DNA of 64,000 bases from Xanthobacter autotrophicus Py2 (GCA_000017645.1 CP000781.1:62001-126000), one strand, 5' to 3'. Positions 31,141 to 43,119 are shown, numbered from the stretch's first letter. Notes: generated by a model from the sequence alone, not told the origin. Numbers and translations are program-made.

Positions 31141-32481
31141 ATGGCCGCCGCGACCTCTGCCCAGATCCGACCCATGAAGACCAGTGCCGAGCTGGCGCTG
31201 GCCGAGACCTTCGCTGCCGCGCGCACCGCCCTTCCCGGCGGCGCGGACGTGGCGGCCCAGCGCGCCGCCGCCTTCGACACCTTCGCCGATGTGGGCCTGC
31301 CCCATCGCCGCGTGGAGGCCTGGCGCTATACCGACCTGCGCGCCTTGATGCGCGAGGCCCGTCCGCTCGCGGCCCCGCCTGATGCGGAGGCCAAGGCCGC
31401 TGCTGCCACGGCCGGCGCCATGCTGGCAGGCCTCGGCTTCCGCCGCCTGGTTGTCGTCAATGGCGCCTTCGTGCCCGAGCTGTCGGACCTCGCAGGCCTT
31501 GAAGCCGGCCTGTCCATCCGCTCCATGGCGGACGCGCTGACCAATGGCGATGCGCTTACGGGCCAACTGGGGCAGACGGTGGCGTCGTCGGACGCAGTGC
31601 TGGCGCTGAACACCGCGCTCATGGGCGACGGCGTGGTGCTGCACGTGGCTGCCGGCGCGGTCATCGAGCGTCCGGTCGAGCTGGTCTTCGTGACCACGCA
31701 GACGACCCCCGTCTCCATGTTCACCCGCTCCCTCGTGGTGGTGGAGGAGGGGGCATCCCTCACCCTCATCGAGAGCCATGAGGGCCCCGCGGGCGTCGCC
31801 TACCAGGTCAACACCGCGCTGGAACTGGTGGTGGGCGCCGGCGCCAATGTGGAGCGGGTCAAGATCACGGCGGAAGGCTCGGATGCGGTGCATCTCGCCA
31901 CGCTCCTTGCCAAGGTCGACGCCAACGCCACCTTCGCCAACACCTTCTTCACCACCGGCGGCCTGGTGGTGCGCAACCAGCTTCTCGGACACCTCGCCGG
32001 CGAAGCGATCCACGCCCGCATGAATGGCGTGAGCCTGCTGTCAGGCAAGCAGCATGCGGACACCCTGTTGTCGGTGGACCATGCGGCGCCGGCCGGTGAG
32101 AGCCGGGAATCCTTCCGCGCCGTTCTCGATGGCGCGTCGCAGGACATCTTCCAGGGCAAGATCGCCGTGCGCCAGGCGGCGCAGAAGACCGATGCCCGCA
32201 TGCTCAGCCGTGCCCTGCTTTTGACCGAGACGGCGGAGGCCTGCGCCAAGCCGGAGCTGGAGATCTTCGCTGACGACGTGCAGTGCGGCCACGGCTGCAC
32301 CACCGGCACGCTGGACCAGCAGCTGAAATTCTACCTCATGTCCCGCGGCATCGCCGCGAAGGAGGCGGAAGCGTTGCTCATCCAGGCCTTTGTGGGCGAG
32401 GTGCTCGACGCCATCGGCAACGAGGGCGTGCGCGCGGCGCTGACGGATGCGACCCAGGCCTGGCTCCTGGGTCGGGAGTGA
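31141..32481 (+). CDS. sufD: Fe-S cluster assembly protein SufD
   Basis: 446 aa. SufD features: RRVEAWRYTDLRAL near the N-terminus, and the conserved C-terminal stretch containing DDVQCGHGCTTGTLD, YLMSRGI and AEALLIQAF. Partners SufB in the scaffold and helps iron entry. Only 4 bp after sufC; sufS begins directly after its stop codon. Confidence 0.95.
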   Translation: MAAATSAQIRPMKTSAELALAETFAAARTALPGGADVAAQRAAAFDTFADVGLPHRRVEAWRYTDLRALMREARPLAAPPDAEAKAAAATAGAMLAGLGFRRLVVVNGAFVPELSDLAGLEAGLSIRSMADALTNGDALTGQLGQTVASSDAVLALNTALMGDGVVLHVAAGAVIERPVELVFVTTQTTPVSMFTRSLVVVEEGASLTLIESHEGPAGVAYQVNTALELVVGAGANVERVKITAEGSDAVHLATLLAKVDANATFANTFFTTGGLVVRNQLLGHLAGEAIHARMNGVSLLSGKQHADTLLSVDHAAPAGESRESFRAVLDGASQDIFQGKIAVRQAAQKTDARMLSRALLLTETAEACAKPELEIFADDVQCGHGCTTGTLDQQLKFYLMSRGIAAKEAEALLIQAFVGEVLDAIGNEGVRAALTDATQAWLLGRE

Positions 32482-33744
32482 ATGATGCTTCCTCTCCCCG
32501 CTCCGCACCCTGCCGTTTCCAACGGCAGCTATGACGTCCTGCGCGTACGCGAGGACTTTCCCATCCTCGACCTGAAGGTCAACGGCAAGCCGCTGGTCTA
32601 TCTGGATAATGGCGCCTCGGCCCAAAAGCCGCGGCAGGTGCTGGACCGCATCCAGCAGGTTTACACCTCCGAATATGCCAACGTGCATCGCGGCCTGCAC
32701 TACCTCGCCAATGCGGCCACCGAGGCCTATGAGGGCGGGCGCGCCCGCGTCCAGCGCTTCCTCAATGCGGCGCGGCCGGAAGAGATCGTCTTCACCCGCA
32801 GTGCGACGGAGGCGATCAACCTCGTCGCTGCCACCTTCGGGAAAGCCCGCATCAAGCCCGGCGATGAGATCGTGCTCTCCATCATGGAGCATCACGCCAA
32901 TATCGTGCCCTGGCACTTCCTGCGGGAAAGCCTTGGTGCGGTGATCAAGTGGGCGCCGGTGGACGAGGAAGGCAACTTCCTCATGGACGAGTTCGAGGCC
33001 CTGCTCACCGAGCGGACCAAGATGGTGGCCATCACCCAGATGTCCAACGTGCTTGGCACCACCGTTCCGGTGAAGGAGGTGGTGAAGATCGCCCACGCCC
33101 GCGGCATTCCGGTGCTGGTGGACGGATCCCAGGGCGCGGTCCATCTCGACGTGGACGTGCAGGATCTCGACTGCGACTTCTACATCATCACCGGCCACAA
33201 GCTGTATGGGCCCACCGGCATCGGTGCGCTCTACGGCAAGTATGAGCACCTGGAGGCCATGCCGCCCTTCAACGGCGGCGGCGAGATGATCCGCGAAGTG
33301 CGGCAGGACACCGTCACCTATGGCGATCCGCCCCACCGGTTCGAGGCGGGCACGCCGGCCATCGTGCAGGCGGCGGGCCTCGGTGCCGCGCTGGACTATA
33401 TCGAATCCATCGGCAAGGCCCGCATCCGCGCCCATGAAGCGGAACTCACCCGCTATGCGCAGGAGCGGCTCGGGGAGCTGAACTCGGTGCGCATCATCGG
33501 CACGGCCAAGGACAAGGGCGCCATCATCTCGTTCGAGATCAAGGGCGCGCACGCCCACGATTTCGCGACGTTGATCGACAATGACGGCATCGCCGTGCGC
33601 GCCGGCACCCATTGCGCCATGCCGCTGCTGGAGCGCTTCGGCGTTTCCGCCACCTGCCGCGCCTCTTTCGGCCTCTACAACACACGCGAGGAAGTGGACC
33701 GCTTCGTCGCCGCCCTCTCGAAGGCGCAGGAGCTGATCGGCTGA
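32482..33744 (+). CDS. sufS: Group II cysteine desulfurase SufS
   Basis: 420 aa. PLP lysine Lys240 in TGHKLYGPTG. Catalytic Cys378 in RAGTHCAMPL; the short loop is typical of SufS, not IscS/NifS. It releases sulfur from cysteine for the SufBCD scaffold, usually with SufE or SufU, neither of which is seen here. A separate nifS lies at 51138. Confidence 0.95.
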   Translation: MMLPLPAPHPAVSNGSYDVLRVREDFPILDLKVNGKPLVYLDNGASAQKPRQVLDRIQQVYTSEYANVHRGLHYLANAATEAYEGGRARVQRFLNAARPEEIVFTRSATEAINLVAATFGKARIKPGDEIVLSIMEHHANIVPWHFLRESLGAVIKWAPVDEEGNFLMDEFEALLTERTKMVAITQMSNVLGTTVPVKEVVKIAHARGIPVLVDGSQGAVHLDVDVQDLDCDFYIITGHKLYGPTGIGALYGKYEHLEAMPPFNGGGEMIREVRQDTVTYGDPPHRFEAGTPAIVQAAGLGAALDYIESIGKARIRAHEAELTRYAQERLGELNSVRIIGTAKDKGAIISFEIKGAHAHDFATLIDNDGIAVRAGTHCAMPLLERFGVSATCRASFGLYNTREEVDRFVAALSKAQELIG

Positions 33745-33771
33745 AGCTTCAGCGCACAACGTCTTGTCCCG

Positions 33772-33797
33772 GACCGGGCGGTCTTTTCCGCCCGGTC
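33772..33797 (+). terminator. Hairpin after sufS
   Basis: GACCGGGCGG / CCGCCCGGTC around TCTTTT, 10-bp stem. No T tract follows, so termination may be partial. Confidence 0.6.
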
Positions 33798-33816
33798 ACG
33801 CGCTTCCCACCTATGA

Positions 33817-35298
<1,482 letters not shown>

Positions 35299-35311
35299 GG
35301 CTGACGCAGCG

Positions 35312-35339
35312 AGGCCGGCCCCAATTGCGGGGTCGGCCT
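35312..35339 (+). other. Hairpin between nifH and nifD
   Basis: AGGCCGGCCCC / GGGGTCGGCCT, 11 bp with one G-U pair and a 6-base loop. Could act as partial terminator or 3'-end stabiliser, raising nifH over nifDK. Confidence 0.7.
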
Positions 35340-35374
35340 TCATCTGGCACCCAAAACGAGAGCGAGATTGCGAA

Positions 35375-36880
35375 ATGAGCTTGGCCCAACCGCAAAGCGT
35401 TGCTGAAATCAAGGCGCGTAACAAAGAACTCATCGCGGAAGTTCTCAAGGTTTATCCCGAGAAGACCGCGAAGCGCCGCGCGAAGCACCTCAACGTCCAC
35501 GAGTCCGGCAAGTCCGATTGCGGCGTGAAGTCGAACATCAAGTCCATCCCGGGCGTGATGACGATCCGCGGCTGCGCGTATGCCGGTTCCAAGGGCGTGG
35601 TGTGGGGTCCCATCAAGGACATGATCCACATCTCCCACGGCCCGGTGGGCTGCGGCCAGTACAGCTGGGCCGCCCGCCGCAACTACTACATCGGCACGAC
35701 GGGCATCGACACCTTCGTGACCATGCAGTTCACCTCGGACTTCCAGGAAAAGGACATCGTCTTCGGCGGCGACAAGAAGCTCGCCAAGATCATGGACGAA
35801 ATCCAGGACCTGTTCCCGCTGAACAACGGCATCACCGTCCAGTCCGAGTGCCCGATCGGCCTCATCGGCGACGACATCGAGGCCGTGTCCAAGGCGAAGT
35901 CCAAGGAATACGACAACAAGACCATCGTGCCGGTCCGCTGCGAGGGCTTCCGCGGCGTGTCCCAGTCGCTCGGCCATCACATCGCCAACGATGCGATCCG
36001 GGACTGGGTGTTCGACAAGATGGACCCGAATGCGGCCCCCCGCTTCGAGCCGTCCCCGTATGACGTCGCCATCATCGGCGACTACAACATCGGTGGCGAC
36101 GCCTGGTCTTCGCGCATCCTGCTCGAGGAAATGGGCCTGCGCGTGATCGCACAGTGGTCCGGCGACGGCTCGCTTGCCGAGCTCGAGGCGACTCCGAAGG
36201 CGAAGCTGAACGTCCTGCACTGCTACCGGTCCATGAACTACATCTCCCGCCACATGGAAGAGAAGTTCGGTATCCCGTGGTGCGAGTACAACTTCTTCGG
36301 CCCGTCCAAGATCGCCGAGTCGCTGCGTAAGATCGCCGCTTACTTCGACGACAAGATCAAGGAAGGCGCCGAGCGCGTCATCGCCAAGTACCAGCCCCTC
36401 ATGGACGCGGTCATTGCCAAGTACCGTCCGCGGCTCGAGGGCAAGACCGTCATGCTGTACGTGGGCGGCCTGCGTCCCCGTCACGTGATCGGCGCCTACG
36501 AAGACCTCGGCATGGAAGTGGTCGGCACCGGCTACGAGTTCGGCCACAACGACGACTATCAGCGCACCGCCCAGCACTACGTCAAGGATGGCACGATCAT
36601 CTATGACGACGTGACCGGCTATGAGTTCGAGAAGTTCGTCGAGAAGGTCCAGCCCGATCTCGTCGGCTCGGGCATCAAGGAAAAGTACGTGTTCCAGAAG
36701 ATGGGTGTGCCGTTCCGGCAGATGCACTCCTGGGACTATTCCGGCCCGTATCACGGCTATGACGGCTTCGCCATCTTCGCCCGCGACATGGACATGGCCA
36801 TCAACTCCCCCGTCTGGAAGATGACCAAGGCTCCGTGGAAGCAGGCTCCCGCGCAGCCGGGCCTGCTCGCGGCCGAGTGA
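35375..36880 (+). CDS. nifD: Nitrogenase MoFe protein alpha chain NifD
   Basis: 501 aa. P-cluster cysteines lie in the [18 protein letters not shown] and [10 protein letters not shown] contexts. The FeMo-cofactor cysteine is in [10 protein letters not shown] and the histidine ligand near [15 protein letters not shown]. It holds the catalytic FeMo-cofactor and forms the alpha2beta2 MoFe protein with NifK. No frameshift or insertion was seen. Confidence 0.99.
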   Translation: MSLAQPQSVAEIKARNKELIAEVLKVYPEKTAKRRAKHLNVHESGKSDCGVKSNIKSIPGVMTIRGCAYAGSKGVVWGPIKDMIHISHGPVGCGQYSWAARRNYYIGTTGIDTFVTMQFTSDFQEKDIVFGGDKKLAKIMDEIQDLFPLNNGITVQSECPIGLIGDDIEAVSKAKSKEYDNKTIVPVRCEGFRGVSQSLGHHIANDAIRDWVFDKMDPNAAPRFEPSPYDVAIIGDYNIGGDAWSSRILLEEMGLRVIAQWSGDGSLAELEATPKAKLNVLHCYRSMNYISRHMEEKFGIPWCEYNFFGPSKIAESLRKIAAYFDDKIKEGAERVIAKYQPLMDAVIAKYRPRLEGKTVMLYVGGLRPRHVIGAYEDLGMEVVGTGYEFGHNDDYQRTAQHYVKDGTIIYDDVTGYEFEKFVEKVQPDLVGSGIKEKYVFQKMGVPFRQMHSWDYSGPYHGYDGFAIFARDMDMAINSPVWKMTKAPWKQAPAQPGLLAAE

Positions 36881-36897
36881 CCGCCTGAGCCCGAAAC

Positions 36898-36922
36898 GCC
36901 CCTCCCCTTTTTGGGGAGGGGC
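36898..36922 (+). other. Hairpin between nifD and nifK
   Basis: Perfect 10-bp stem GCCCCTCCCC / GGGGAGGGGC with a TTTTT loop in the 87-bp gap. Confidence 0.7.
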
Positions 36923-36967
36923 ACCTGGCGGGCTTGATCCGTTTTGACCCACCCATAGGGGTTCGAG

Positions 36968-38527
36968 ATGCCACAGAATGCAGATAACGTGCTCGATCAC
37001 TTCGAGCTGTTCCGCGGTCCCGAGTACCAGCAGATGCTGGCCAACAAGAAGAAGCTGTTCGAGAACCCCCGCGACCCCGCCGAAGTCGAGCGCGTCCGCG
37101 AGTGGGCCAAGACTCCCGAGTACAAGGAAAAGAACTTCGCCCGCGAAGCTCTGACCGTGAACCCGGCCAAGGCCTGCCAGCCGCTCGGCGCCGTCTTCGC
37201 CGCCGTGGGCTTCGAGCAGACCATCCCCTTCGTGCACGGCTCGCAGGGTTGCGTCGCTTACTATCGGTCGCACTTCTCGCGTCACTTCAAGGAGCCCAGC
37301 TCCTGCGTGTCCTCTTCCATGACGGAAGACGCGGCGGTGTTCGGCGGCCTGAACAACATGATCGACGGCCTCGCCAACACCTACTCCATGTACAAGCCGA
37401 AGATGATTTCGGTCTCCACCACCTGCATGGCGGAAGTCATCGGTGACGACCTGAACGCCTTCATCAAGACCGCCAAGGAAAAGGGCTCGGTTCCCCAGGA
37501 ATACGACGTTCCCTTCGCCCACACCCCGGCGTTCGTCGGCAGCCACATCACCGGCTACGACAACGTGCTGAAGGGCATCTTCGAGCACTTCTGGGACGGC
37601 AAGGCCGGCACCGCGCCGAAGCTCGAGCGCGTCCCGAACGAGAAGATCAACTTCATCGGCGGCTTCGACGGCTACACCGTCGGCAACCTGCGTGAAATCA
37701 AGCGCCTGTTCGGCCTGATGGGCGTGGAATACACCATCCTCGCCGACAATTCCGAAGTGTGGGACACCCCCACCGACGGCGAATTCCGCATGTATGACGG
37801 CGGCACGACCCTGGAAGAGGCGGCCGACGCGCTGCACGCCAAGGCCACCATCTCCATGCAGGAGTTCTGCACCGAGAAGACCCTGCCGCTGATCGCGAAC
37901 CACGGCCAGGAAGTGGTTGCCTTCAACCACCCGGTGGGCGTGAAGGGCACCGACGAGTTCCTGATGGCGATCTCCCGCATCTCCGGCAAGGAGATTCCGG
38001 AAGCCCTCGCCAAGGAGCGCGGTCGTCTGGTTGACGCCATCGCCGACTCCAACGCCCACATCCACGGCAAGAAGTTCGCCATCTACGGCGATCCCGACCT
38101 CTGCATGGGCCTGGCGGCCTTCCTGCTCGAGCTCGGTGCCGAGCCGACCCACGTGCTTGCCACCAACGGCAACAAGAAGTGGGCCGACAAGATGCAGGAG
38201 CTGTTCGACTCTTCGCCGTTCGGCCAGAATTGCCAAGTCTATCCCGGCCGTGACCTGTGGCACATGCGTTCGCTGCTCTTCACCGAGCCGGTGGACTTCC
38301 TGATCGGCAACACCTACGGCAAGTATCTCGAGCGCGACACGGGCACCCCGCTGATCCGCATCGGCTTCCCGGTGTTCGACCGTCACCACCATCACCGCCG
38401 TCCGGTGTGGGGTTATCAGGGCGGCATGAACGTGCTGATCACCATCCTCGACAAGATCTTCGACACCATCGATCAGAACACGATCGTCCCGGCGAAGACC
38501 GACTACTCGTTCGACATCATCCGTTGA
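36968..38527 (+). CDS. nifK: Nitrogenase MoFe protein beta chain NifK
   Basis: 519 aa. P-cluster cysteines in [21 protein letters not shown] and [12 protein letters not shown]. The N-terminal extension before the first motif is of the usual long NifK type. Pairs with NifD. The 3' flank carries the longest hairpin of the operon. Confidence 0.99.
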   Translation: MPQNADNVLDHFELFRGPEYQQMLANKKKLFENPRDPAEVERVREWAKTPEYKEKNFAREALTVNPAKACQPLGAVFAAVGFEQTIPFVHGSQGCVAYYRSHFSRHFKEPSSCVSSSMTEDAAVFGGLNNMIDGLANTYSMYKPKMISVSTTCMAEVIGDDLNAFIKTAKEKGSVPQEYDVPFAHTPAFVGSHITGYDNVLKGIFEHFWDGKAGTAPKLERVPNEKINFIGGFDGYTVGNLREIKRLFGLMGVEYTILADNSEVWDTPTDGEFRMYDGGTTLEEAADALHAKATISMQEFCTEKTLPLIANHGQEVVAFNHPVGVKGTDEFLMAISRISGKEIPEALAKERGRLVDAIADSNAHIHGKKFAIYGDPDLCMGLAAFLLELGAEPTHVLATNGNKKWADKMQELFDSSPFGQNCQVYPGRDLWHMRSLLFTEPVDFLIGNTYGKYLERDTGTPLIRIGFPVFDRHHHHRRPVWGYQGGMNVLITILDKIFDTIDQNTIVPAKTDYSFDIIR

Positions 38528-38548
38528 TCGCAGAAGTTTGACGATAAT

Positions 38549-38582
38549 CGATCCGGCCCGGGGCCCCGCCCGGGCCGGATCG
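38549..38582 (+). other. Long hairpin between nifK and nifE
   Basis: Perfect 14-bp stem CGATCCGGCCCGGG / CCCGGGCCGGATCG with a 6-base loop. It separates the structural genes from the cofactor-assembly genes and may limit read-through or protect the nifHDK message. Confidence 0.75.
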
Positions 38583-38647
38583 AACAGGAGCCTGCCCTTT
38601 TCGGAAGTTCTGATCTTTACACAGCCCGCTTCTCGAAGGAGAGATCC

Positions 38648-40549
38648 ATGAGCTCGGTTTCCGCTACGATCCAGGAAGTCTTCAACGAGCCAAGCTGCGC
38701 GAAGAACCAGAACAAATCGGAAGCGGAAAAGAAGAAGGGGTGCACCAAGCAGCTCCAGCCCGGCGGTGCCGCCGGCGGCTGCGCCTTCGACGGCGCCAAG
38801 ATCGCCCTCCAGCCCCTGACCGACGTCGCCCATCTCGTGCACGGCCCGATCGCCTGCGAGGGCAACAGCTGGGACAATCGCGGCGCGAAGTCGTCCGGCT
38901 CGCAGATCTGGCGGACGGGCTTCACCACGGACATCAACGAGACCGACGTGGTGTTCGGCGGTGAGAAGCGCCTGTTCAAGTCGATCAAGGAAATCATCGA
39001 GAAGTACAATCCCCCCGCCGTCTTCGTCTACCAGACCTGCGTGCCCGCCATGATCGGCGACGACATCGACGCGGTCTGCAAGGCGGCAAAGGAGAAGTTC
39101 GGCACGCCGGTGATCCCGGTGAACTCGCCCGGCTTCGTGGGTCCGAAGAACCTCGGCAACAAGCTCGCGGGCGAAGCTATCCTCCAGCACGTCATCGGCA
39201 CCGAGGAGCCGGAATACACCACGCCCTACGACCTGAATATCATCGGCGAATACAATCTGTCCGGTGAATTGTGGCAGGTGAAGCCGTTGCTCGACGAGCT
39301 CGGCATCCGCATCATGGCCTGCATCTCCGGCGACGGGCGCTACAAGGATGTGGCCTCCTCGCACCGCGCCAAGGCGGCGATGATGGTGTGTTCCAAGGCC
39401 ATGATCAACGTGGCCCGCAAGATGGAGGAGCGCTACGACATCCCCTTCTTCGAGGGCTCCTTTTACGGCATCCAGGACTCGTCCGACTCGCTCCGCGAGA
39501 TTGCCCGCATGCTCATCGAGCGCGGCGCCGATCCCGAGCTGATGGACCGCACCGAGGCCCTCATCGAGCGCGAGGAGGCGAACGCCTGGGCCGCCATCGC
39601 CAAGTACAAGCCCCGCTTCAAGGACAAGAAGGTGCTGCTGATCACCGGCGGCGTGAAGTCCTGGTCGGTGGTGGCGGCGTTGCAGGAAGCCGGCCTCGAG
39701 CTGGTGGGCACTTCCGTTAAGAAGTCCACCCGCGAGGACAAGGAGCGCATCAAGGAGCTCATGGGGCAGGACGCCCACATGATCGACGACATGACGCCCC
39801 GTGAAATGTACAAGATGCTGAAGGACGCGAAGGCCGACATCATGCTCTCGGGCGGCCGCTCGCAGTTCATCGCACTCAAGGCCGCCATGCCGTGGCTCGA
39901 CATCAACCAGGAGCGCCACCACGCCTACATGGGCTATGTGGGCATGGTGAAGCTGGTCGAGGAGATCGACAAGGCGCTCTACAATCCCATCTGGGAGCAG
40001 GTGCGCAAACCCGCCCCGTGGGACAATCCGGCCAACAACTGGCAGAACCGCGCCATCGCCGAGATGGAGGCGGAAGCCGCCGCGCTCGCCGCCGATCCGG
40101 TGGCCGCCGAGAAGGCGCGCCGGGCCAAGAAGATCTGCAACTGCAAGAGTGTCGACCTCGGTACCATCGAGGACGCCATCGCCGCCCACGGCCTCACCAC
40201 CGTGGAAGGCGTGAAGACCCACACCAATGCCTCCGGCGGCTGCGGCGCATGCGCCGGTCGCATCGAGGAGATCTTCGAGGCCCGTGGCCTGGTGCCGGCG
40301 GAAGAGCCGGAGCTTGATCCGGTCGCGGCGGAGGCCAAGCGGCGCGCCAAGAAGGTGTGCAATTGCATGAGCGTGGATGTAGGCACCATCGAGGATGCCA
40401 TCCACGCCGGCGCTGCCAACCTCGCCGACGTGAAGGCGCAGACCAAGGCCACCGGCGGCTGCGGCGGCTGCGCCGAGCGCATCGAGGAGATGCTGGACGC
40501 GGCTGTTGCGGATGCCGACGTGCCGGTCACCCTCGTGGCAGCGGAATAG
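38648..40549 (+). CDS. nifE: FeMo-cofactor scaffold NifE with two C-terminal BFD-like cysteine domains
   Basis: 633 aa, about 100-150 longer than common NifE. Residues ~1-480 are NifE proper: GGCAFDGAKIAL, HGPIACEGNSWDNRG, QTCVPAMIGDD. The tail holds two repeats of a bacterioferritin-associated-ferredoxin (BFD, NifU-middle) motif: Cys497-x-Cys499-x32-Cys532-x2-Cys535 and Cys571-x-Cys573-x31-Cys605-x2-Cys608. Each could bind one [2Fe-2S] cluster. NifE and NifN form the scaffold on which NifB-cofactor is turned into FeMo-cofactor. The frame is uninterrupted, so the fusion is real. GAAGGAGAG precedes the ATG. Confidence 0.96.
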   Translation: MSSVSATIQEVFNEPSCAKNQNKSEAEKKKGCTKQLQPGGAAGGCAFDGAKIALQPLTDVAHLVHGPIACEGNSWDNRGAKSSGSQIWRTGFTTDINETDVVFGGEKRLFKSIKEIIEKYNPPAVFVYQTCVPAMIGDDIDAVCKAAKEKFGTPVIPVNSPGFVGPKNLGNKLAGEAILQHVIGTEEPEYTTPYDLNIIGEYNLSGELWQVKPLLDELGIRIMACISGDGRYKDVASSHRAKAAMMVCSKAMINVARKMEERYDIPFFEGSFYGIQDSSDSLREIARMLIERGADPELMDRTEALIEREEANAWAAIAKYKPRFKDKKVLLITGGVKSWSVVAALQEAGLELVGTSVKKSTREDKERIKELMGQDAHMIDDMTPREMYKMLKDAKADIMLSGGRSQFIALKAAMPWLDINQERHHAYMGYVGMVKLVEEIDKALYNPIWEQVRKPAPWDNPANNWQNRAIAEMEAEAAALAADPVAAEKARRAKKICNCKSVDLGTIEDAIAAHGLTTVEGVKTHTNASGGCGACAGRIEEIFEARGLVPAEEPELDPVAAEAKRRAKKVCNCMSVDVGTIEDAIHAGAANLADVKAQTKATGGCGGCAERIEEMLDAAVADADVPVTLVAAE

Positions 40550-40558
40550 GAGGCCGGC

Positions 40559-41986
40559 ATGGCGAAATTCGTCACGGGCAAGAAGGCCTGCGCGGTCAAT
40601 CCGCTGAAGATGAGCCAGCCCATCGGCGGCGCGCTCGCCTTCATGGGGCTGCGCGGTGCCATGCCACTGCTGCACGGCTCGCAGGGCTGCACGTCGTTCG
40701 GCCTGGTGCTGTTCGTGCGCCACTTCAAGGAGGCGATCCCGCTCCAGACCACTGCCATGAGTGAGGTCGCGACCGTGCTCGGCGGCCTCGACAATGTGGA
40801 GCAGGCGGTTCTCAACATCTACAACCGGACCAAGCCGGAGATCATCGGCATCTGCTCCACCGGCGTCACCGAGACCAAGGGCGACGACGTGGACGGCTAT
40901 ATCAAGCTGATCCGTGCCAAGTATCCGCAGCTTGCCGACTTCCCGATGGTCTATGTCTCCACGCCCGACTTCAAGGACGCCTTCCAGGACGGCTGGGAGA
41001 AGACGGTCGCGAAGATGGTCGAGGTGCTGGTGAAGACGCCGGAGCCGGAGACCAAGCGCGATCCCAAGCGCATCAATGTGCTGCCGGGTTGCCACCTGCA
41101 GCCCGGCGACCTCGACGAACTGCGCACCATCTTCGAGGATTTCGGCCTGGAGCCATCCTTCCTGCCGGATCTCGCCGGCTCGCTGGACGGGCACATTCCG
41201 GACGACTTTACCCCCACCACCATTGGCGGGATCGGGGTGGAGGAAATCGCCACCATGGGCGATGCCTCCTGGACCATCGCCATCGGCGCGCAGATGCGCC
41301 GGGCGGCCGAGGCCATGGAGAAGAAGACCGGTGTGCCCTATCGGCTGTTCGAGCGGCTGTGCGGGCTCGGTCCGAACGATGAATTCTTCATGTTCCTGAG
41401 CGAGATCTCGGGACGCGAGGTGCCCAAGAAGTATCGCCGGCAGCGGGGCCAGCTGGTGGATGCCATGCTGGACGCCCACTTCCATCTGGGCGGCCGCAAG
41501 CTCGCCATTGGTGCCGAGCCGGACCTCCTGTTCGACGTGGCGTCCATGCTCCACGAGATGGGCACCCATATCACCACAGCGGTCACCACCACCCAGTCGC
41601 CGGTGTTCGAGCAGCTGGAGGCGGATGAGGTGCTGCTCGGCGATCTCGAGGACCTGGAGACGCTGGCGAAGGAACGCGGTTGCGACCTGCTGCTGACCCA
41701 TTCCCATGGCCGGCAGGCGGCGGAGCGGCTGAACATTCCGTTCCACCGCATCGGCATTCCCATGTTTGACCGCATCGGCGCCGGCCACCGCATGATCGTG
41801 GGCTATCGCGGCACGCGCGAGCTGATCTTCACGCTGGCGAACCTGTGCATCGCTGATCACGAGGCGAACCACGACGTAACGCCTGACACCTGGAAAAATC
41901 CGTGGGACGGGGATGGTCACGGCCACGCCCATGCCCCAGCGGTGACGCCCACCCACGGCACCGCCGTGAGCACGTCCCACCACTAA
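40559..41986 (+). CDS. nifN: FeMo-cofactor scaffold NifN
   Basis: 475 aa. NifK-like fold with NPLKMSQPIGGALAFMG and LLHGSQGCTSFG. Partner of NifE; AGGAGG lies between the two genes. The C-terminus ends in a His-rich tail (DGDGHGHAHA and later THG, SHH) of about 25 residues, unusual and possibly metal-binding. Confidence 0.97.
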   Translation: MAKFVTGKKACAVNPLKMSQPIGGALAFMGLRGAMPLLHGSQGCTSFGLVLFVRHFKEAIPLQTTAMSEVATVLGGLDNVEQAVLNIYNRTKPEIIGICSTGVTETKGDDVDGYIKLIRAKYPQLADFPMVYVSTPDFKDAFQDGWEKTVAKMVEVLVKTPEPETKRDPKRINVLPGCHLQPGDLDELRTIFEDFGLEPSFLPDLAGSLDGHIPDDFTPTTIGGIGVEEIATMGDASWTIAIGAQMRRAAEAMEKKTGVPYRLFERLCGLGPNDEFFMFLSEISGREVPKKYRRQRGQLVDAMLDAHFHLGGRKLAIGAEPDLLFDVASMLHEMGTHITTAVTTTQSPVFEQLEADEVLLGDLEDLETLAKERGCDLLLTHSHGRQAAERLNIPFHRIGIPMFDRIGAGHRMIVGYRGTRELIFTLANLCIADHEANHDVTPDTWKNPWDGDGHGHAHAPAVTPTHGTAVSTSHH

Positions 41987-42010
41987 GAACGAGCAGAGGC
42001 GCACCCTCCC

Positions 42011-42406
42011 ATGAAAGTCGCATTTGCAACCCAGGACCTCAAACGGGTCGATGCCCATTTCGGGTGGGCCAAGAACATCGCCATCTACGAGGTGGGTCCG
42101 GAAAGCCATCATTTCGTGGAAGCCATCGAGTTCGACGGCGACCTGAAGGAAGACGGCAACGAGGACAAGCTCGCCCCGAAGATCGAGGCGATCAAGGATT
42201 GCGCGATCCTCTACGTGGCTGCCATTGGCGGTTCGGGCGCGGCGCGGGTGGTGGCCAACAACATCCACCCCATGAAGGTGAACCAGCCCGAGGAGATCGA
42301 AGACCTCATCGAGAAGCTGGCCACGGTGCTGCGCGGCACGCCTCCGCCCTGGCTGCGCAAGGTGATGTCGAAGGGCCAGGAACGTACTTTCGATTTTGAT
42401 GAATGA
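42011..42406 (+). CDS. nifX: Nitrogenase cofactor carrier NifX
   Basis: 131 aa. NifX/NafY-type fold: [21 protein letters not shown], then [14 protein letters not shown]. Binds NifB-cofactor or VK-cluster in transit to NifEN. 24 bp after nifN. Confidence 0.96.
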   Translation: MKVAFATQDLKRVDAHFGWAKNIAIYEVGPESHHFVEAIEFDGDLKEDGNEDKLAPKIEAIKDCAILYVAAIGGSGAARVVANNIHPMKVNQPEEIEDLIEKLATVLRGTPPPWLRKVMSKGQERTFDFDE

Positions 42407-42414
42407 GGATTGAC

Positions 42415-42885
42415 ATGTCCGAAGCAGCGCAAGTGATCGAGCCGGTATCGGCCGAAGACAATCCCTTCATCAAGCAACTCATCAAGGTCTGGCGTGCCCA
42501 GGACACCCATGGTGCTTGGGAAGGCAAGGCGGACCTGGATCTCATCGCCGACTATATCGTCGACAAGGAGGCGCGGCGCGCCCTGCCCATCATCGGTGAT
42601 CCCGATCCCGAGACCATCTGGCGCATGGAGCTGTTCTTCAACGCCGTATGCCTGCTGATCGAGCGGGAGACCAAGGTGATGATCACCCCCATGCTGAAGA
42701 TGAGCCACGAGGGCTTCGGCCGCATGGTGCTTATCGGCGGTCGGCTGATCGTGGTCAACAAGCAGCTGCGCGACGTTCACCGCTATGGTTTCGACAATCT
42801 CGGCAAGCTTGCCGAGGAGGGGACGAAGTTCGTGTCCTCGGGTGTCGAGATGATCCGGAAGTTTCCGGAAGTGGCCAACTACTGA
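42415..42885 (+). CDS. NifX-associated protein (DUF269)
   Basis: 156 aa from ATG 42415, preceded by GAGG; the frame is open to 42403, overlapping nifX. Motifs DTHGAWEGK and [20 protein letters not shown] fit the NifX-associated DUF269 family. Always found after nifX in this gene order. Exact role in cofactor synthesis unknown. Confidence 0.93.
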   Translation: MSEAAQVIEPVSAEDNPFIKQLIKVWRAQDTHGAWEGKADLDLIADYIVDKEARRALPIIGDPDPETIWRMELFFNAVCLLIERETKVMITPMLKMSHEGFGRMVLIGGRLIVVNKQLRDVHRYGFDNLGKLAEEGTKFVSSGVEMIRKFPEVANY

Positions 42886-42900
42886 AAATCGGGTGCACCC

Positions 42901-43101
42901 ATGAGCGACGTGGAAGAACTCAAGGCCGAAATCAAGAAGCTGTCCGCCAAGGCGACGCAGGCAAAAATGGACCTCCACGATCTGTCCGAGGAACTCCCCA
43001 TCAGCTGGGAGACGATCATGGATGTCGCCAAGAGGGCGCACAGCGCCTTCGCCGAGCTGGAAAAGAAGCGCGCGGACCTGAAGGCACTTGAGGCCGCCTA
43101 A
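42901..43101 (+). CDS. CCE_0567-family small coiled-coil protein (DUF683)
   Basis: 66 aa, charged helical hairpin (EELKAEIKKLSAKATQAKMDLHDL and AFAELEKKRADLKALEAA read as parts). The conserved LPISWETIMDVA turn identifies the nif-linked DUF683 family. Function unknown; 15 bp after the DUF269 gene. Confidence 0.92.
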   Translation: MSDVEELKAEIKKLSAKATQAKMDLHDLSEELPISWETIMDVAKRAHSAFAELEKKRADLKALEAA

Positions 43102-43119
43102 CCTGAAGGCTTTTTCGAA

